Shown: positions 7,995 through 16,711, numbered from the stretch's first letter. The stretch: DNA of 35,125 nucleotides from Lactobacillaceae bacterium (GCA_031261865.1 JAISIV010000027.1:1-35125), one strand, 5' to 3'. Numbers and translations are program-made. Notes: generated by a model from the letters alone, not told the origin.

Positions 7995-8166
7995 TTTACT
8001 CGCGGACGAAATGCTCAAACAAATGTACGAGGATTCCAAAAAGGTTGCTGAAGAAGGTATGAATTCTTTTTACGGCATTAACCCCGATTTGGAAGATGTT
8101 GATAAAAAATATCGGGTAATTAGAAAAAATGGTGAAATTGTTTCTATCAATGGAACTCCAGTGTAG
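7975..8166 (+). CDS. small acidic protein of unknown function, partner of the preceding gene
   Basis: A 63-residue soluble protein starting MTKEQANLLADEML, with a helical Lys/Glu-rich first half and a short ending, KYRVIRKNGEIVSINGTPV, that looks like a beta hairpin. The track starts at 7966, but AGGAG at 7961-7965 touches that ATG; the ATG at 7975 has 9-base spacing and is preferred. It overlaps the upstream gene by 20 bases and is therefore translationally linked to it. I do not recognise the family. No cysteine or catalytic motif is present. Confidence 0.65.
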   Translation: MTKEQANLLADEMLKQMYEDSKKVAEEGMNSFYGINPDLEDVDKKYRVIRKNGEIVSINGTPV

Positions 8167-8225
8167 TGGTTCAACTTATAGTGTTGAGAGAACTTTAGCC
8201 AAAGCAAGTTCAAAATTTCAAAAAC

Positions 8226-8310
8226 TTGACTATCTAAAACAACCCTAGTAATGTAAATAAGGGCGCTATAAAGCACATTAACTCCAATCCAATTCGATTG
8301 GAGTTTTTTG
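8226..8310 (+). promoter_or_regulatory. pyrG promoter and GGGC-initiated leader with intrinsic terminator (attenuator)
   Basis: TTGACT (8226-8231), a 17-base spacer and TAATGT (8249-8254) are followed, 7 bases on, by GGGC at 8261. About 15 bases later lies the terminator AACTCCAATC-CAATTC-GATTGGAGTT with a T tract (8279-8307), all upstream of pyrG. In Bacillus subtilis and other Gram-positives, pyrG transcripts start GGGC. At low CTP, extra G residues are added reiteratively and pair with the pyrimidine-rich 5' arm of the terminator, allowing readthrough. The layout here matches that mechanism; activity is inferred. Confidence 0.75.
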
Positions 8311-8350
8311 TTTTTTATAACACAATTCGCGCATACCTTTAAGGATAAAA

Positions 8351-9988
8351 ATGGCTGAAAATCAAACTAAACAAACTAAATATATTTTTGTTACTGGTGG
8401 TGTCGTTTCATCACTCGGTAAAGGTATCGTGGCCGCATCACTCGGCCGTTTATTAGAATCACACGGACTAAAAGTTGCTGCACAAAAATTCGATCCATAT
8501 TTGAACTATGATGCTGGAACGATGTCTCCTTACGAACACGGTGAAACGTTCGTTACCAATGATGGACTTGAAACCGATTTAGATATGGGACACTATGAAC
8601 GTTTCATGGATATTGAAACAAACTACTATTCCAACGTGACACGTGGAAAGATTAATTACGAAATTTATGAAAAAGAACGTCGTGGTGATTACGATGGTGC
8701 AACTGTCCAAGAAATTCCTCACGTTACTAACTTGATTAAAGAAAAAATGCGTCGTGCTGCTGAAACTACTGACGCCGATATTGTCATCACTGAAATCGGT
8801 GGAACTGTTGGTGATATCGAATCACAAGATTTTATGAAAGCTATCAGCCAAATGAAAGATGATCTTGGTGAAGAAAACGTCTTTTACATTCACGCTTCAT
8901 TGATCATCCAACTGAGTGCCGCCGGTGAAATGAAAACAAAGCCAACTCAACACTCTGTTGAAGAATATTCGCGTCAAACATTGTTCCGTCCGGACATGCT
9001 TGTTTTAAGAACTACTAAACCCGTTAGTGATGGTATGCGTGAAAAGCTTTCAATGTTCACCAATGTTCCAAAAAATGCCATCATCGAATCTCGTGACGCC
9101 GACGTTTTGTATGAAGTTCCTTTGAATTTACATAATCAAGGCATGGATGAAATCGTCCTTGAAAAGTTTGGTTGGAACGACAAATTCCCTCGTACTGATT
9201 TAGCTGATTGGAAGAAGATGGTCGACAAGATTAAGTCTGTCGAAAAACTTCCACCAGTTGAAATTGCAATTGTTGGAAAGTATGCTGCTTTGCCAGATGC
9301 TTATATCTCAATCGATGAAGCTTTGCGTTCAGCTGGTTATAAGAATGATGTTAACGTCAAGATCAACACAATTAATTCTGAAAACGTTAATGAAGAAAAC
9401 GTTGCGGACCTTCTTAAAAATGCCTCTGGTGTTTTGGTTCCCGGTGGTTTCGGTGTTCGTGGAACTGAAGGAAAAATCGAAGCTATTAAATATGCTCGTG
9501 AAAATAACGTGCCATTCTTCGGTGTTTGCTTAGGAATGCAGATGGCCTCTGTTGAATTCGCACGCAATGTTCTTGGACTTAAGGGTGCTAATTCAATTGA
9601 AATGGACCCTGAAACTCAATACCCAGTTATTGCTTTAATGGATTCTCAAAAAAATGTCACTAATCGTGGTGGAACTCTACGCTTGGGTGCTTATCCAGCA
9701 AAAATTCTTCCTGGTACTCATGCTTATGAAGCTTATGAACATAAGACTGAAATTTCAGAACGTCATCGTCACCGCTTTGAATTTAATATCGACTTCAAAA
9801 AGCAGTTCGAAGACGCTGGATTTGTCTTCTCTGGAACATCTCCAGATGATAAGTTGATGGAAGTTGTTGAATATCCTAAGAACCGCTTCCACGTCGCAGC
9901 ACAATATCACCCTGAATTCTTAAGCCGACCAAACCGCCCTGAAGGTTTGTATAACGAATTTGTTCAATTCGCTGCTGGCAAAAAGTAA
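8351..9988 (+). CDS. pyrG: CTP synthase
   Basis: A 545-residue cytoplasmic enzyme that converts UTP to CTP using ATP and glutamine, the last step of pyrimidine nucleotide synthesis. The N-terminal synthetase domain has the P-loop region [17 protein letters not shown] (residues 16-32). The C-terminal glutamine amidotransferase domain has the nucleophile Cys393 in GVCLGMQ and the His520/Glu522 pair in QYHPEF. Length and motifs are complete. AAGGAT lies 7 bases before the ATG as the ribosome site. Control is probably by the CTP-sensing attenuator just upstream. murA follows after 26 bases without a terminator, so the two may be co-transcribed, although murA also has -10-like bases of its own. 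Confidence 0.98.
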   Translation: MAENQTKQTKYIFVTGGVVSSLGKGIVAASLGRLLESHGLKVAAQKFDPYLNYDAGTMSPYEHGETFVTNDGLETDLDMGHYERFMDIETNYYSNVTRGKINYEIYEKERRGDYDGATVQEIPHVTNLIKEKMRRAAETTDADIVITEIGGTVGDIESQDFMKAISQMKDDLGEENVFYIHASLIIQLSAAGEMKTKPTQHSVEEYSRQTLFRPDMLVLRTTKPVSDGMREKLSMFTNVPKNAIIESRDADVLYEVPLNLHNQGMDEIVLEKFGWNDKFPRTDLADWKKMVDKIKSVEKLPPVEIAIVGKYAALPDAYISIDEALRSAGYKNDVNVKINTINSENVNEENVADLLKNASGVLVPGGFGVRGTEGKIEAIKYARENNVPFFGVCLGMQMASVEFARNVLGLKGANSIEMDPETQYPVIALMDSQKNVTNRGGTLRLGAYPAKILPGTHAYEAYEHKTEISERHRHRFEFNIDFKKQFEDAGFVFSGTSPDDKLMEVVEYPKNRFHVAAQYHPEFLSRPNRPEGLYNEFVQFAAGKK

Positions 9989-10014
9989 GGTAAAATTATT
10001 TAGTATTAATTTTT

Positions 10015-11301
10015 ATGGCCAAAATCCTAATAAATGGCGGCAACCGCTTAAGCGGTGAAGTTACGATTGGTGGAGCAAAAAACTCTACTGTTGCATTGAT
10101 TCCCGCAGCAATCCTAGCTGACACGCCCGTTAAATTCGATAGTGTTCCAAGTATCCTGGATGTTAAAAACCTTCAGGTTATTTTGGCTTCAATGAACGTA
10201 ACTTCTTCGTTTGAAAACGGGGAACTTTCGATTGATCCTACTCAAATTAAAGAAGCTCCACTTCCAAGAAATTCAATAAAGTCGCTCCGAGCTTCTTATT
10301 ATTTCATGGGTGCTTTACTTGGTAAGTTTGGAAGGGCAACGGTAACTTTCCCTGGCGGTGACAATATTGGTCCTCGTCCTATCGACCAACACATTAAAGG
10401 TTTCAAAGCTTTAGGTGCCACGGTTACTGAAGAAGACGACACCATTTACATGTCCACTGGCCCTCAAGGACTCGTCGGCGCCAATATTTTCTTGGATAAA
10501 ATTTCTGTCGGCGCCACTATGAATATCATGATGGCGGCCGTTAAAGCAAAAGGTGTTACTACTTTAGAAAACGCGGCTCGCGAACCAGAAATTATCGACC
10601 TAGCAACTTTCCTTAATAATATGGGTGCTAATATTCGAGGGGCAGGAACCGACACAATCCGTATTATCGGAGTCCCTGGTTTACGTGCCAATGCTATCCA
10701 CACGATTATTCCTGATCGAATAGAAGCAGGTACTTATCTAAGTATGGCTGCTGCTTTAGGTGATGGGGTGACAATCAAAAACATCATTCCAGAACACTTG
10801 GAGTCATTCACTTCAAAAATGATTGAAATGGGTATTAAACTTCAAATCTCAGAAGATGAAATTTACGTCCCAGCGACCAACCAAGAATTAAAGCCGATTA
10901 CTATTACGACCGCTCCTTTTCCAGGTTTTGCAACCGATTTGCAACAGCCAATTACACCATTATTGTTGAAAGCAAATGGTAATTCAATGATTATTGATAC
11001 CATCTACCCACAGCGTATTCGCCATATCGTTGAACTTAGGCGCATGGGAGCTGATGTCAACTCACTTGAAGGTGGAATTATCCAAATTGGAGAATCACCT
11101 AGATTAGTTGGTTCCGATGTAAGAGCTGCCGAAATCAGAGCAGGAGCCTCATTAATGATTGCTGCGATGATGGCTGATGGTCAAACGATCATCAATGATG
11201 CCGACCACATTCTACGTGGATATGATCGCGTTGAATATAAACTTACCGAACTTGGGGCGGATGTCCAAGTTATTGGCGGGGATGAAATAGACTTTATGTA
11301 A
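10015..11301 (+). CDS. murA: UDP-N-acetylglucosamine 1-carboxyvinyltransferase with Asp at the usual Cys position
   Basis: A 428-residue cytoplasmic enzyme that transfers enolpyruvate from PEP to UDP-GlcNAc, the first committed step of peptidoglycan synthesis. Lys22-Asn23 in GGAKNSTVAL bind substrate. The active-site loop reads FPGGDNIGPRPIDQHIKG, where most MurA proteins have Cys (Cys115 in E. coli); here it is Asp116. Asp at this site is known in naturally fosfomycin-resistant enzymes such as those of Mycobacterium and Chlamydia, and it keeps activity. The rest of the fold, including the RIRHIVELRRMGAD and RAGASLM regions, is intact. It follows pyrG by 26 bases with no Shine-Dalgarno; TAGTAT lies 8 bases before the ATG. 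It could be either paralogue (murA1 or murA2/murZ); the window shows only one. Confidence 0.97.
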   Translation: MAKILINGGNRLSGEVTIGGAKNSTVALIPAAILADTPVKFDSVPSILDVKNLQVILASMNVTSSFENGELSIDPTQIKEAPLPRNSIKSLRASYYFMGALLGKFGRATVTFPGGDNIGPRPIDQHIKGFKALGATVTEEDDTIYMSTGPQGLVGANIFLDKISVGATMNIMMAAVKAKGVTTLENAAREPEIIDLATFLNNMGANIRGAGTDTIRIIGVPGLRANAIHTIIPDRIEAGTYLSMAAALGDGVTIKNIIPEHLESFTSKMIEMGIKLQISEDEIYVPATNQELKPITITTAPFPGFATDLQQPITPLLLKANGNSMIIDTIYPQRIRHIVELRRMGADVNSLEGGIIQIGESPRLVGSDVRAAEIRAGASLMIAAMMADGQTIINDADHILRGYDRVEYKLTELGADVQVIGGDEIDFM

Positions 11302-11331
11302 CTTCCGAATTAATTGTTCGGAAGTTTTTTA
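11301..11331 (+). terminator. murA terminator
   Basis: Stem ACTTCCGAA / TTCGGAAGT with a seven-base loop, then six T residues; it begins at the last base of the stop codon. The track's start for the next ORF (11314) lies inside it, so that start is not real. Confidence 0.92.
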
Positions 11332-11487
11332 ATACTTACACTAAACCAACGTATCAAAATTAGTCAGTGTTCATTCTTTCGGCGGGTAAGCGCTAATGCA
11401 ATTAAACAGTTTTTTCTGGTATTTCTATACCGCGTTCTTGTTGCAAACAATCTATTGTTCGGGAATGATGGCCTTAGACTTTTCTTA

Positions 11488-12450
11488 ATGGAAGACGCAA
11501 TTTCTCTAGAACAACTAAATAATTATCAGGACCAACTCCTCTTCGTTGTGGGTTTGATCGAACTTTTTAAAAATAAAAAAATCAATGGTAATCAGCTTGG
11601 AGCTCCGATTTGGCCTCGCTCATGGGAAGATTTTGACATGTATAGTTTTGATAACCAAGTTGATGCTTATAAGGGAATTTTAATTGCACAAGAAATTAGT
11701 GACGAGATTGATATATGTCCTGAGGATGACCTAATAAAATGGGCAACGACTGCGCAGAATTTAATTGTTGCCGACATAAAATTCGAGCAATCGACTTCTC
11801 AAATTTATAGTTATCGTAGCTTCCCTAAAGATTTAATGTGGAAGGTTGTTGAAATTGGGTATCTAGTAGCTGGAAGGTTTTTTAGCGGGATGCAACTCGC
11901 GAACCGGCAAACTCAATATTTTTTAAGTTTGTATACTCAACAAACTGAAAGATACAAAAATATTGAGATGAAATTTCGTAACGAGGACTATGCTTACATA
12001 GCTGCTATCGGTGCTATTCATCATTGGGAATCTATTAATGACATCATGACTGATGAGAATTTGAAAGCTGTTCTTGAAAAAATTTACAGTGAATTCCAAA
12101 AACAAGGGTATACGAATCGACAAGCAGAGTATGTTTTTGAAAAAGCCATCGAATACTATTTCGAACAAGAAACCAAGGGAAATACATCAAGTTCCTATTA
12201 CGATATTCGCGGACTTAAATTTCAATTTATGAGTTTCATCAAAGGCGAATTTAATGAATTAAACGGTGATTATTATTACTTTGCAGAATATCTACAGAGT
12301 GGAGCTAAGGAAATTCGAAGATTCCTGTCTCGTTTAGATAGTGAATCAAGAAGTTATTTTCCAACCAACGATCAAAAAGAACTGGCAAGACTAATATCAG
12401 CATTTCCAAAGTTGAATAACCAATTGAAACCTGAAGATTTTCTTTACTAG
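11488..12450 (+). CDS. hypothetical cytoplasmic protein, orphan between murA and rpmE
   Basis: A 320-residue protein starting MEDAISLEQLNNYQDQLL; I do not recognise the family. It is acidic, rich in Tyr and Phe and mostly helical, with no membrane segment or signal peptide. Visible features are a PIWPRSWEDFDMYSF patch near residue 40, IGAIHHWESIND near the middle and a Tyr-rich DYYYFAEYLQSG near residue 275. The track start at 11314 lies in the murA terminator, so I moved it to the ATG at 11488, which has TAGACT 7 bases upstream and no Shine-Dalgarno; a TTG at 11456 is an alternative. The 150 bases before it (11335-11487) are open in frame but contain no good start. It separates murA from rpmE and looks like an accessory gene. 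Confidence 0.65.
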   Translation: MEDAISLEQLNNYQDQLLFVVGLIELFKNKKINGNQLGAPIWPRSWEDFDMYSFDNQVDAYKGILIAQEISDEIDICPEDDLIKWATTAQNLIVADIKFEQSTSQIYSYRSFPKDLMWKVVEIGYLVAGRFFSGMQLANRQTQYFLSLYTQQTERYKNIEMKFRNEDYAYIAAIGAIHHWESINDIMTDENLKAVLEKIYSEFQKQGYTNRQAEYVFEKAIEYYFEQETKGNTSSSYYDIRGLKFQFMSFIKGEFNELNGDYYYFAEYLQSGAKEIRRFLSRLDSESRSYFPTNDQKELARLISAFPKLNNQLKPEDFLY

Positions 12451-12533
12451 ATATTGCCCGGAACCTTCATACGTGGTATATTTATTTAGTTAATCACTGA
12501 CTCTGCTAAGCAGGGCGTTAAGGAGAAGAAAAT

Positions 12534-12779
12534 ATGAAAGCTGATATCCATCCAGAATTCCGTCCAGTTGTATTTATGGACACTACTACTGGTGCAAAGT
12601 TCTTAGCAGGTTCTACTGCAAAGACTAATGCTGAAACTGATTATGAAGGTCAAACTTACCCAATGGTTCGTGTTGAAATTACTTCAGATTCACATCCTTT
12701 CTACACTGGAAAGCAAAAACAAGTTCAAGCCGACGGTGCTGTTGATAAGTTCAACAAGAAGTACGGTTTGTCTAACTAA
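12534..12779 (+). CDS. rpmE2: type B 50S ribosomal protein L31
   Basis: An 81-residue large-subunit ribosomal protein with the family start [14 protein letters not shown] and the signature [12 protein letters not shown], followed by [13 protein letters not shown]. It has no CxxC zinc ligands, so it is the zinc-independent (C-minus, type B) form that usually replaces zinc-binding L31 under zinc limitation, or is the only form in many lactobacilli. AAGGAG lies 9 bases before the ATG, a strong ribosome site. GTGGTATATTTATTTAG upstream may hold its promoter. A short hairpin, CTGC-TAA-GCAG, lies in the leader. The gene is followed directly by a terminator. Confidence 0.97.
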   Translation: MKADIHPEFRPVVFMDTTTGAKFLAGSTAKTNAETDYEGQTYPMVRVEITSDSHPFYTGKQKQVQADGAVDKFNKKYGLSN

Positions 12780-12785
12780 TTCATC

Positions 12786-12812
12786 AAAAGTTCGCCTCGG
12801 CGGACTTTTTTT
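12786..12812 (+). terminator. rpmE terminator
   Basis: Stem AAAGTTCGCC / GGCGGACTTT with a two-base loop, then a T tract. Confidence 0.9.
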
Positions 12813-12892
12813 AATGTAAGCACTTAATGAGTGCAACGAATTTAGTGCGCGCTTATACAAAGTTGTGCCACAATACTTGGAAAGGGGAAAAT

Positions 12893-13849
12893 ATGAAAAC
12901 TCAACAATTAGGAACATCAGAAGTTAAAGACGCCAGTGCAGTTGCTCTTGGTGTGATGCGCATTTCAGAAAAGTCAGCTGACGAAGCTATACAAGTTGTG
13001 AATGCCGCACTGGAAGCTGGTATTAATTTCTTCGACACCGCTGACATTTACGGCGCTGGAAAATCATCAACAGTATTTGGTCAAGCTCTAAAAGATGCGC
13101 AAGTAAATCGTGAAGATATCTATCTTCAATCAAAAGGCGGCATTATTTTGCCAGATGGACAAATCAATGGCGACGGTCTTAAAGGTCCTCGTTTCGATTT
13201 TTCAAAAGACCATCTTATAGCCAGTGTCGATATCGAATTAGAACGCCTTCAAACGGAATATTTGGATTTCTTCTTATTGCACCGTCCAGATGTTTTGATG
13301 GAAGTGGACGAGATTGCCGAAGCATTCAGCGAATTAAAGGCCTCAGGCAAGGTCAGAAACTTTGGTGTGTCAAACTTCACTCCATTACAAATACAACTCT
13401 TACAACAAGCCACTGACCAACGCTTAGAAGTAAATCAACTTCAATTCGGTTTGGGCCATGCTGATATGATTAGCGAAACTTTGCTTTTGAATATGGGTGA
13501 AGAACGTTCCATTGAAAGAACCTTTGACTCACTTACTTTTGCTCAATTAAACAAAATTACGATTCAAGCATGGTCGCCATTCCAATACGGTATGTTTGAA
13601 GGCGTATTTGTTGATTCGCCAAAGTTTGGAAAATTAAATGACACATTGCAAGCTCTAGCTGATAAGTACGGTGTAACAAAAAATGGAATCGCCGTAGCTT
13701 GGATTAATCGCCATCCAGCAGGTATCCAAACCATTATCGGTTCAATGAATCCCACTCGTATTAAAGAAATGAGCGATATCGATTCGGTAAATCTCACTAA
13801 ACAAGAATGGTATGACCTGTACTTGGCTGCAGGAAATATTCTTCCTTAA
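12893..13849 (+). CDS. aldo/keto reductase, YdhF-like
   Basis: A 318-residue cytoplasmic NADPH-dependent oxidoreductase with a TIM-barrel fold. The catalytic tetrad is present: Asp and Tyr in FFDTADIYG, Lys in YLQSKGG and His in FLLHRPD. The C-terminal cofactor region reads GIQTIIGSMNPTRIKEM. From memory it is closest to the YdhF group of predicted oxidoreductases; the substrate is unknown. The track start is 22 codons early; the ATG at 12893 follows GGAAAGGGG with good spacing and gives the conserved start MKTQQLGTSEV. It stands alone between two terminators. Confidence 0.92.
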   Translation: MKTQQLGTSEVKDASAVALGVMRISEKSADEAIQVVNAALEAGINFFDTADIYGAGKSSTVFGQALKDAQVNREDIYLQSKGGIILPDGQINGDGLKGPRFDFSKDHLIASVDIELERLQTEYLDFFLLHRPDVLMEVDEIAEAFSELKASGKVRNFGVSNFTPLQIQLLQQATDQRLEVNQLQFGLGHADMISETLLLNMGEERSIERTFDSLTFAQLNKITIQAWSPFQYGMFEGVFVDSPKFGKLNDTLQALADKYGVTKNGIAVAWINRHPAGIQTIIGSMNPTRIKEMSDIDSVNLTKQEWYDLYLAAGNILP

Positions 13850-13856
13850 TAAACTT

Positions 13857-13885
13857 GGTCTTCTATTTAGAAGGCCTTTTATTTT
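13857..13885 (+). terminator. terminator of the aldo/keto reductase gene
   Basis: Stem GGTCTTCT / AGAAGGCC (one G-T pair) with loop ATTT, then TTTTATTTTA. Its T-rich tail merges into the TATAGT of the next gene. Confidence 0.8.
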
Positions 13886-13897
13886 ATAGTGTTACTT

Positions 13898-15139
13898 ATG
13901 CAAGAATTCCGTTACCTCGATAAAAATCTCAAATTAAGAACGCTAACTGTTTTCCTAACGGTTCTTCTAGGTTCGTCCATCGCTCCTAATATGACGATTT
14001 ATTATGTCAGTCATTTCAATGTTGTGATTGCTGGAATCCTATTGATAGTGGTTTCGGTCGCTGGCTTTATCGCCAGCCTTTATGGTGGTCATTTAGCTGA
14101 TATTGCTGGAAGAAAGAAAACGATGATAATTGGGTCTGCCCTAATTATCTTAGGGTATCTTGTGGCGGCAATCTCTAATTCTCCTTTGGGGACAAATGCC
14201 ATAACCACTTTCTTTGGTTTTTTGATGGCGACAATTGGTGCATCATTTGCTGATCCCGCTGAACAAGCTATGATGATTGATTCTTCAACTCCTGAAAATA
14301 GGCGTTTTGTCTACAGTTTAATTTATTGGGTTATTAACATTGGCACGATGGTTGGAGCCGCCATTGGTGGTTGGTTTTTTAAGGAATATCTTTTTGAATT
14401 AATGCTGGCTTCGATGGTTGTTGGAATTATCAACGGATTAATCATTTGGTTAGGAATGTCTGAAACTTTTACCGTCAGCCATGATGCTCAAAGAAAAAAA
14501 GGTATAAGCGCTATCATTAAAAATTACGCCGAAGTTTTTAGCGACAAGGCTTACTTGCTTTTGATTATCGGAATGGTATTTTCGACGATTGTCTACCTAC
14601 AACCCGATTATTATTTGGCCGCACATTTAGGAGAATCATTTAAACAGACCACCATTTTGGGAATACATATCTACGGTCAGAGAATGTTGTCATTGATGAT
14701 TGTTGTTAACACCGTCATGATCATTTTAGGAATGACTACTTGGAACAAGATAACTTCAAGAATCTCAGTTCTTAGAGCCTATGCGATTGGAGTTGGACTG
14801 CAAGGTCTCGGTTTTACACTTTCGTTTTTATTCAATACATTCACGCCTCTTATCATTTCAATGATGATTGCAACTCTAGGTGAGATGACAAATGTCCCAC
14901 CTAGTCAAACTATTCGAGCTGATTTAATGAACCCGAAAAAAATTGGTGCTTATTCAGGAGCTTCCGCTGTGGCAAGACCAGTAGCTAGTATCATTGCCGG
15001 AATGATGGTTTCGGCTTCGCATTTTACGGGTAATATCGGGATGGCTGTAACCTTGATTTTAATTACGTTAACAGCAATTGCATTAACCTTTAAGGCCGTT
15101 AAAATTCATAACCTCTCAGCTGAAAATAAAATCGTATAA
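13898..15139 (+). CDS. major facilitator superfamily transporter (probable multidrug exporter)
   Basis: A 413-residue polytopic membrane protein with about twelve hydrophobic segments. The MFS loop motif between helices 2 and 3 reads GGHLADIAGRKK, and the sequence ends with a short cytoplasmic tail. It resembles MFS drug exporters of lactic acid bacteria, but the substrate cannot be read. The track starts at a GTG (13889); the ATG at 13898 is preferred because TATAGT ends exactly 7 bases before it. This implies a leaderless message with no Shine-Dalgarno. It converges on the POT transporter gene across a shared terminator. Confidence 0.88.
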   Translation: MQEFRYLDKNLKLRTLTVFLTVLLGSSIAPNMTIYYVSHFNVVIAGILLIVVSVAGFIASLYGGHLADIAGRKKTMIIGSALIILGYLVAAISNSPLGTNAITTFFGFLMATIGASFADPAEQAMMIDSSTPENRRFVYSLIYWVINIGTMVGAAIGGWFFKEYLFELMLASMVVGIINGLIIWLGMSETFTVSHDAQRKKGISAIIKNYAEVFSDKAYLLLIIGMVFSTIVYLQPDYYLAAHLGESFKQTTILGIHIYGQRMLSLMIVVNTVMIILGMTTWNKITSRISVLRAYAIGVGLQGLGFTLSFLFNTFTPLIISMMIATLGEMTNVPPSQTIRADLMNPKKIGAYSGASAVARPVASIIAGMMVSASHFTGNIGMAVTLILITLTAIALTFKAVKIHNLSAENKIV

Positions 15140-15176
15140 AAAAGTCGCTTAACTAAATTAGTTAAGCGGCTTTTGT
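15139..15176. terminator. bidirectional terminator between the MFS and POT genes
   Basis: Stem AAGTCGCTTAACT / AGTTAAGCGGCTT with an A-run on the left and TTTTGTTT on the right, so it works for both convergent genes. Confidence 0.9.
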
Positions 15177-16658
15177 TTAGTTAGCTAATACATCTTTTAG
15201 CATGGCGCTTTTCTTAACCATGAACCAGAGAACTAATCCGGCAAGGATTGCTAAACCACCAATGATAATAAAGTAGGCGATTTCAGTTCCCTCACGGTAG
15301 AATTGAACGATTTGTGAGTTCAAAGCCTGGGCTGCTCCGTTGGACAAATTCCAAACGGTAATCATTTGAGCTTGGAATGCCACAGGGGCTAGTTTTGAAC
15401 TAACTGAGACTCCAACCGGTGAAATCAACATTTCACCAATCTCAACTAGCACCCAACTGAATACTAACCAAAGGGGATTGAACTTTACATCCATTCCAAA
15501 TAACGAAGTAGGTAATGCCATCCACACGAATGATAGTCCAGAAAATACCAAACCTAAAGCGAACTTAGAACCAGTGTTTGGTTGCTTTTTAAGTCCGCCT
15601 GACCACATCCAAACAAAGATTGGCGTGAACAACATAATGAATAGCGGATTTAATGATTGGAACCAAGAAGCTGGAATCTTAAATCCATCAAATATTCCTG
15701 ATAGAACATTTAAATTAGTTTGGTCATTGGCAAAACTTGCTAGAACGACAGAACCTTGTTCTTCAATTGACCAGAAAATCATCGCCGCAATAAACAAAGG
15801 AATAAAGGCACGAACTTGTTTTCTTTCTTCTTTGTTCGTCTTTGGCGAAGTCAACATCATTACAAAGTAAATCACGGGAACGGCAATGGCAATGATTGTC
15901 AAAACCAAAATACCGTTATCAACAGTAAGTACTTTAGAGAACGCCATTACGACGAATACTGCAGCCACTCCGAGAAGAACGGCCACTGTTTTATAAACTA
16001 ATGGTAAAATTTCTGCTTTTGAAATTGGATCCGGAGCCACATCATTGGCTTTTACTTTCAAGTGCTTTCCTCCGATATAGAACTGAATTAATCCAAAGAA
16101 CATTCCTATAGCTGCTAATGAAAAGGCAACGTGGAATCCGGCAACTCCTTGTGTCCAACCGACTAATAATGGAGCTACGAAAGCACCAAGGTTAACACTG
16201 AAGATATAAATTGAAAATCCGGCATCACGACGAGTGTCATCAGCTGAATACAAATTTCCAACCATAGTCGCCACGTTTGGCTTCAGCAAACCAGTTCCTA
16301 AAGTGATCAGCACAATCGCTGCATACAAACCGGCTTCACGAATTGGTAAAGCCAGCGAGATGTGTCCGAACATAATCAGAATTCCACCCCACATGACGGC
16401 TTTACGAGGTCCAGTTAAACGGTCAGAAACGAATCCACCGATAATTCCAGTAAGCATCGTCATTGAACCATAGATTGACATGATGGCCATGGCAGTCGTT
16501 TTTGGAAAGCCAAGTCCACCGTTAGTCAAGCTATAGTACATGTAAAACATCAAGATTGCTCGCATACCGTAGTAAGAGAATCGCTCCCACATTTCGGTAT
16601 AGAACAAAGTGTTGAGACCTCTAGGTTGACCTAGAAAAGTCTTTTCTTTATTTTCCAT
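15177..16658 (-). CDS. dtpT: POT/PTR2-family proton-dependent di- and tripeptide transporter
   Basis: A 493-residue inner-membrane symporter that imports small peptides with protons, important for amino-acid supply in lactic acid bacteria. It begins FLGQPRGLNTLFYTEMWERFSYYGMRAIL; the ExxERFxYY proton/peptide motif is in TEMWERFSYYG. The PTR2 signature is in GGFVSDRLTGPRKAVMWGG and in the GTGLLKPNVATMVGNLY region. About fourteen hydrophobic segments are present. The start is fixed by TTAGGAG 9 bases before the ATG. Unusually, that ribosome site lies in the 3' arm of a terminator hairpin (see the site at 16661). DtpT is the best-known lactococcal relative; the symbol is by analogy. Confidence 0.93.
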   Translation of the reverse strand: MENKEKTFLGQPRGLNTLFYTEMWERFSYYGMRAILMFYMYYSLTNGGLGFPKTTAMAIMSIYGSMTMLTGIIGGFVSDRLTGPRKAVMWGGILIMFGHISLALPIREAGLYAAIVLITLGTGLLKPNVATMVGNLYSADDTRRDAGFSIYIFSVNLGAFVAPLLVGWTQGVAGFHVAFSLAAIGMFFGLIQFYIGGKHLKVKANDVAPDPISKAEILPLVYKTVAVLLGVAAVFVVMAFSKVLTVDNGILVLTIIAIAVPVIYFVMMLTSPKTNKEERKQVRAFIPLFIAAMIFWSIEEQGSVVLASFANDQTNLNVLSGIFDGFKIPASWFQSLNPLFIMLFTPIFVWMWSGGLKKQPNTGSKFALGLVFSGLSFVWMALPTSLFGMDVKFNPLWLVFSWVLVEIGEMLISPVGVSVSSKLAPVAFQAQMITVWNLSNGAAQALNSQIVQFYREGTEIAYFIIIGGLAILAGLVLWFMVKKSAMLKDVLAN

Positions 16659-16660
16659 AC

Positions 16661-16706
16661 AAAAAAACTCCTAACCTTTCTATTTTACTAAAAAGGGTAG
16701 GAGTTT
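16661..16706 (-). promoter_or_regulatory. terminator hairpin that contains the POT ribosome site and a -10 in its loop
   Basis: Read on the minus strand, AAACTCCTACCC pairs with GGTTAGGAGTTT and is followed by seven T residues, ending 3-4 bases before the POT start codon. It ends HD-gene transcripts. The right arm includes the POT Shine-Dalgarno (AGGAG), so read-through RNA would hide it. The 18-base loop contains TAAAAT, so transcripts started there lack the left arm and leave the site free. Confidence 0.6.
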
Positions 16707-16711
16707 GTGAA

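Noticed and set aside
11314-11487. Extended N-terminus of the orphan protein as given in the ORF track
   Set aside because: The start at 11314 lies inside the murA terminator loop, and no ribosome site or plausible promoter supports it.
12797-12835. A cre-like sequence TGTAAGCACTTAAT before the aldo/keto reductase
   Set aside because: It lacks the central CG and has three mismatches to the consensus.
15478-16473. Plus-strand ORFs inside the POT transporter gene
   Set aside because: They are shadows of the minus-strand coding sequence, with no ribosome sites or recognisable protein features.
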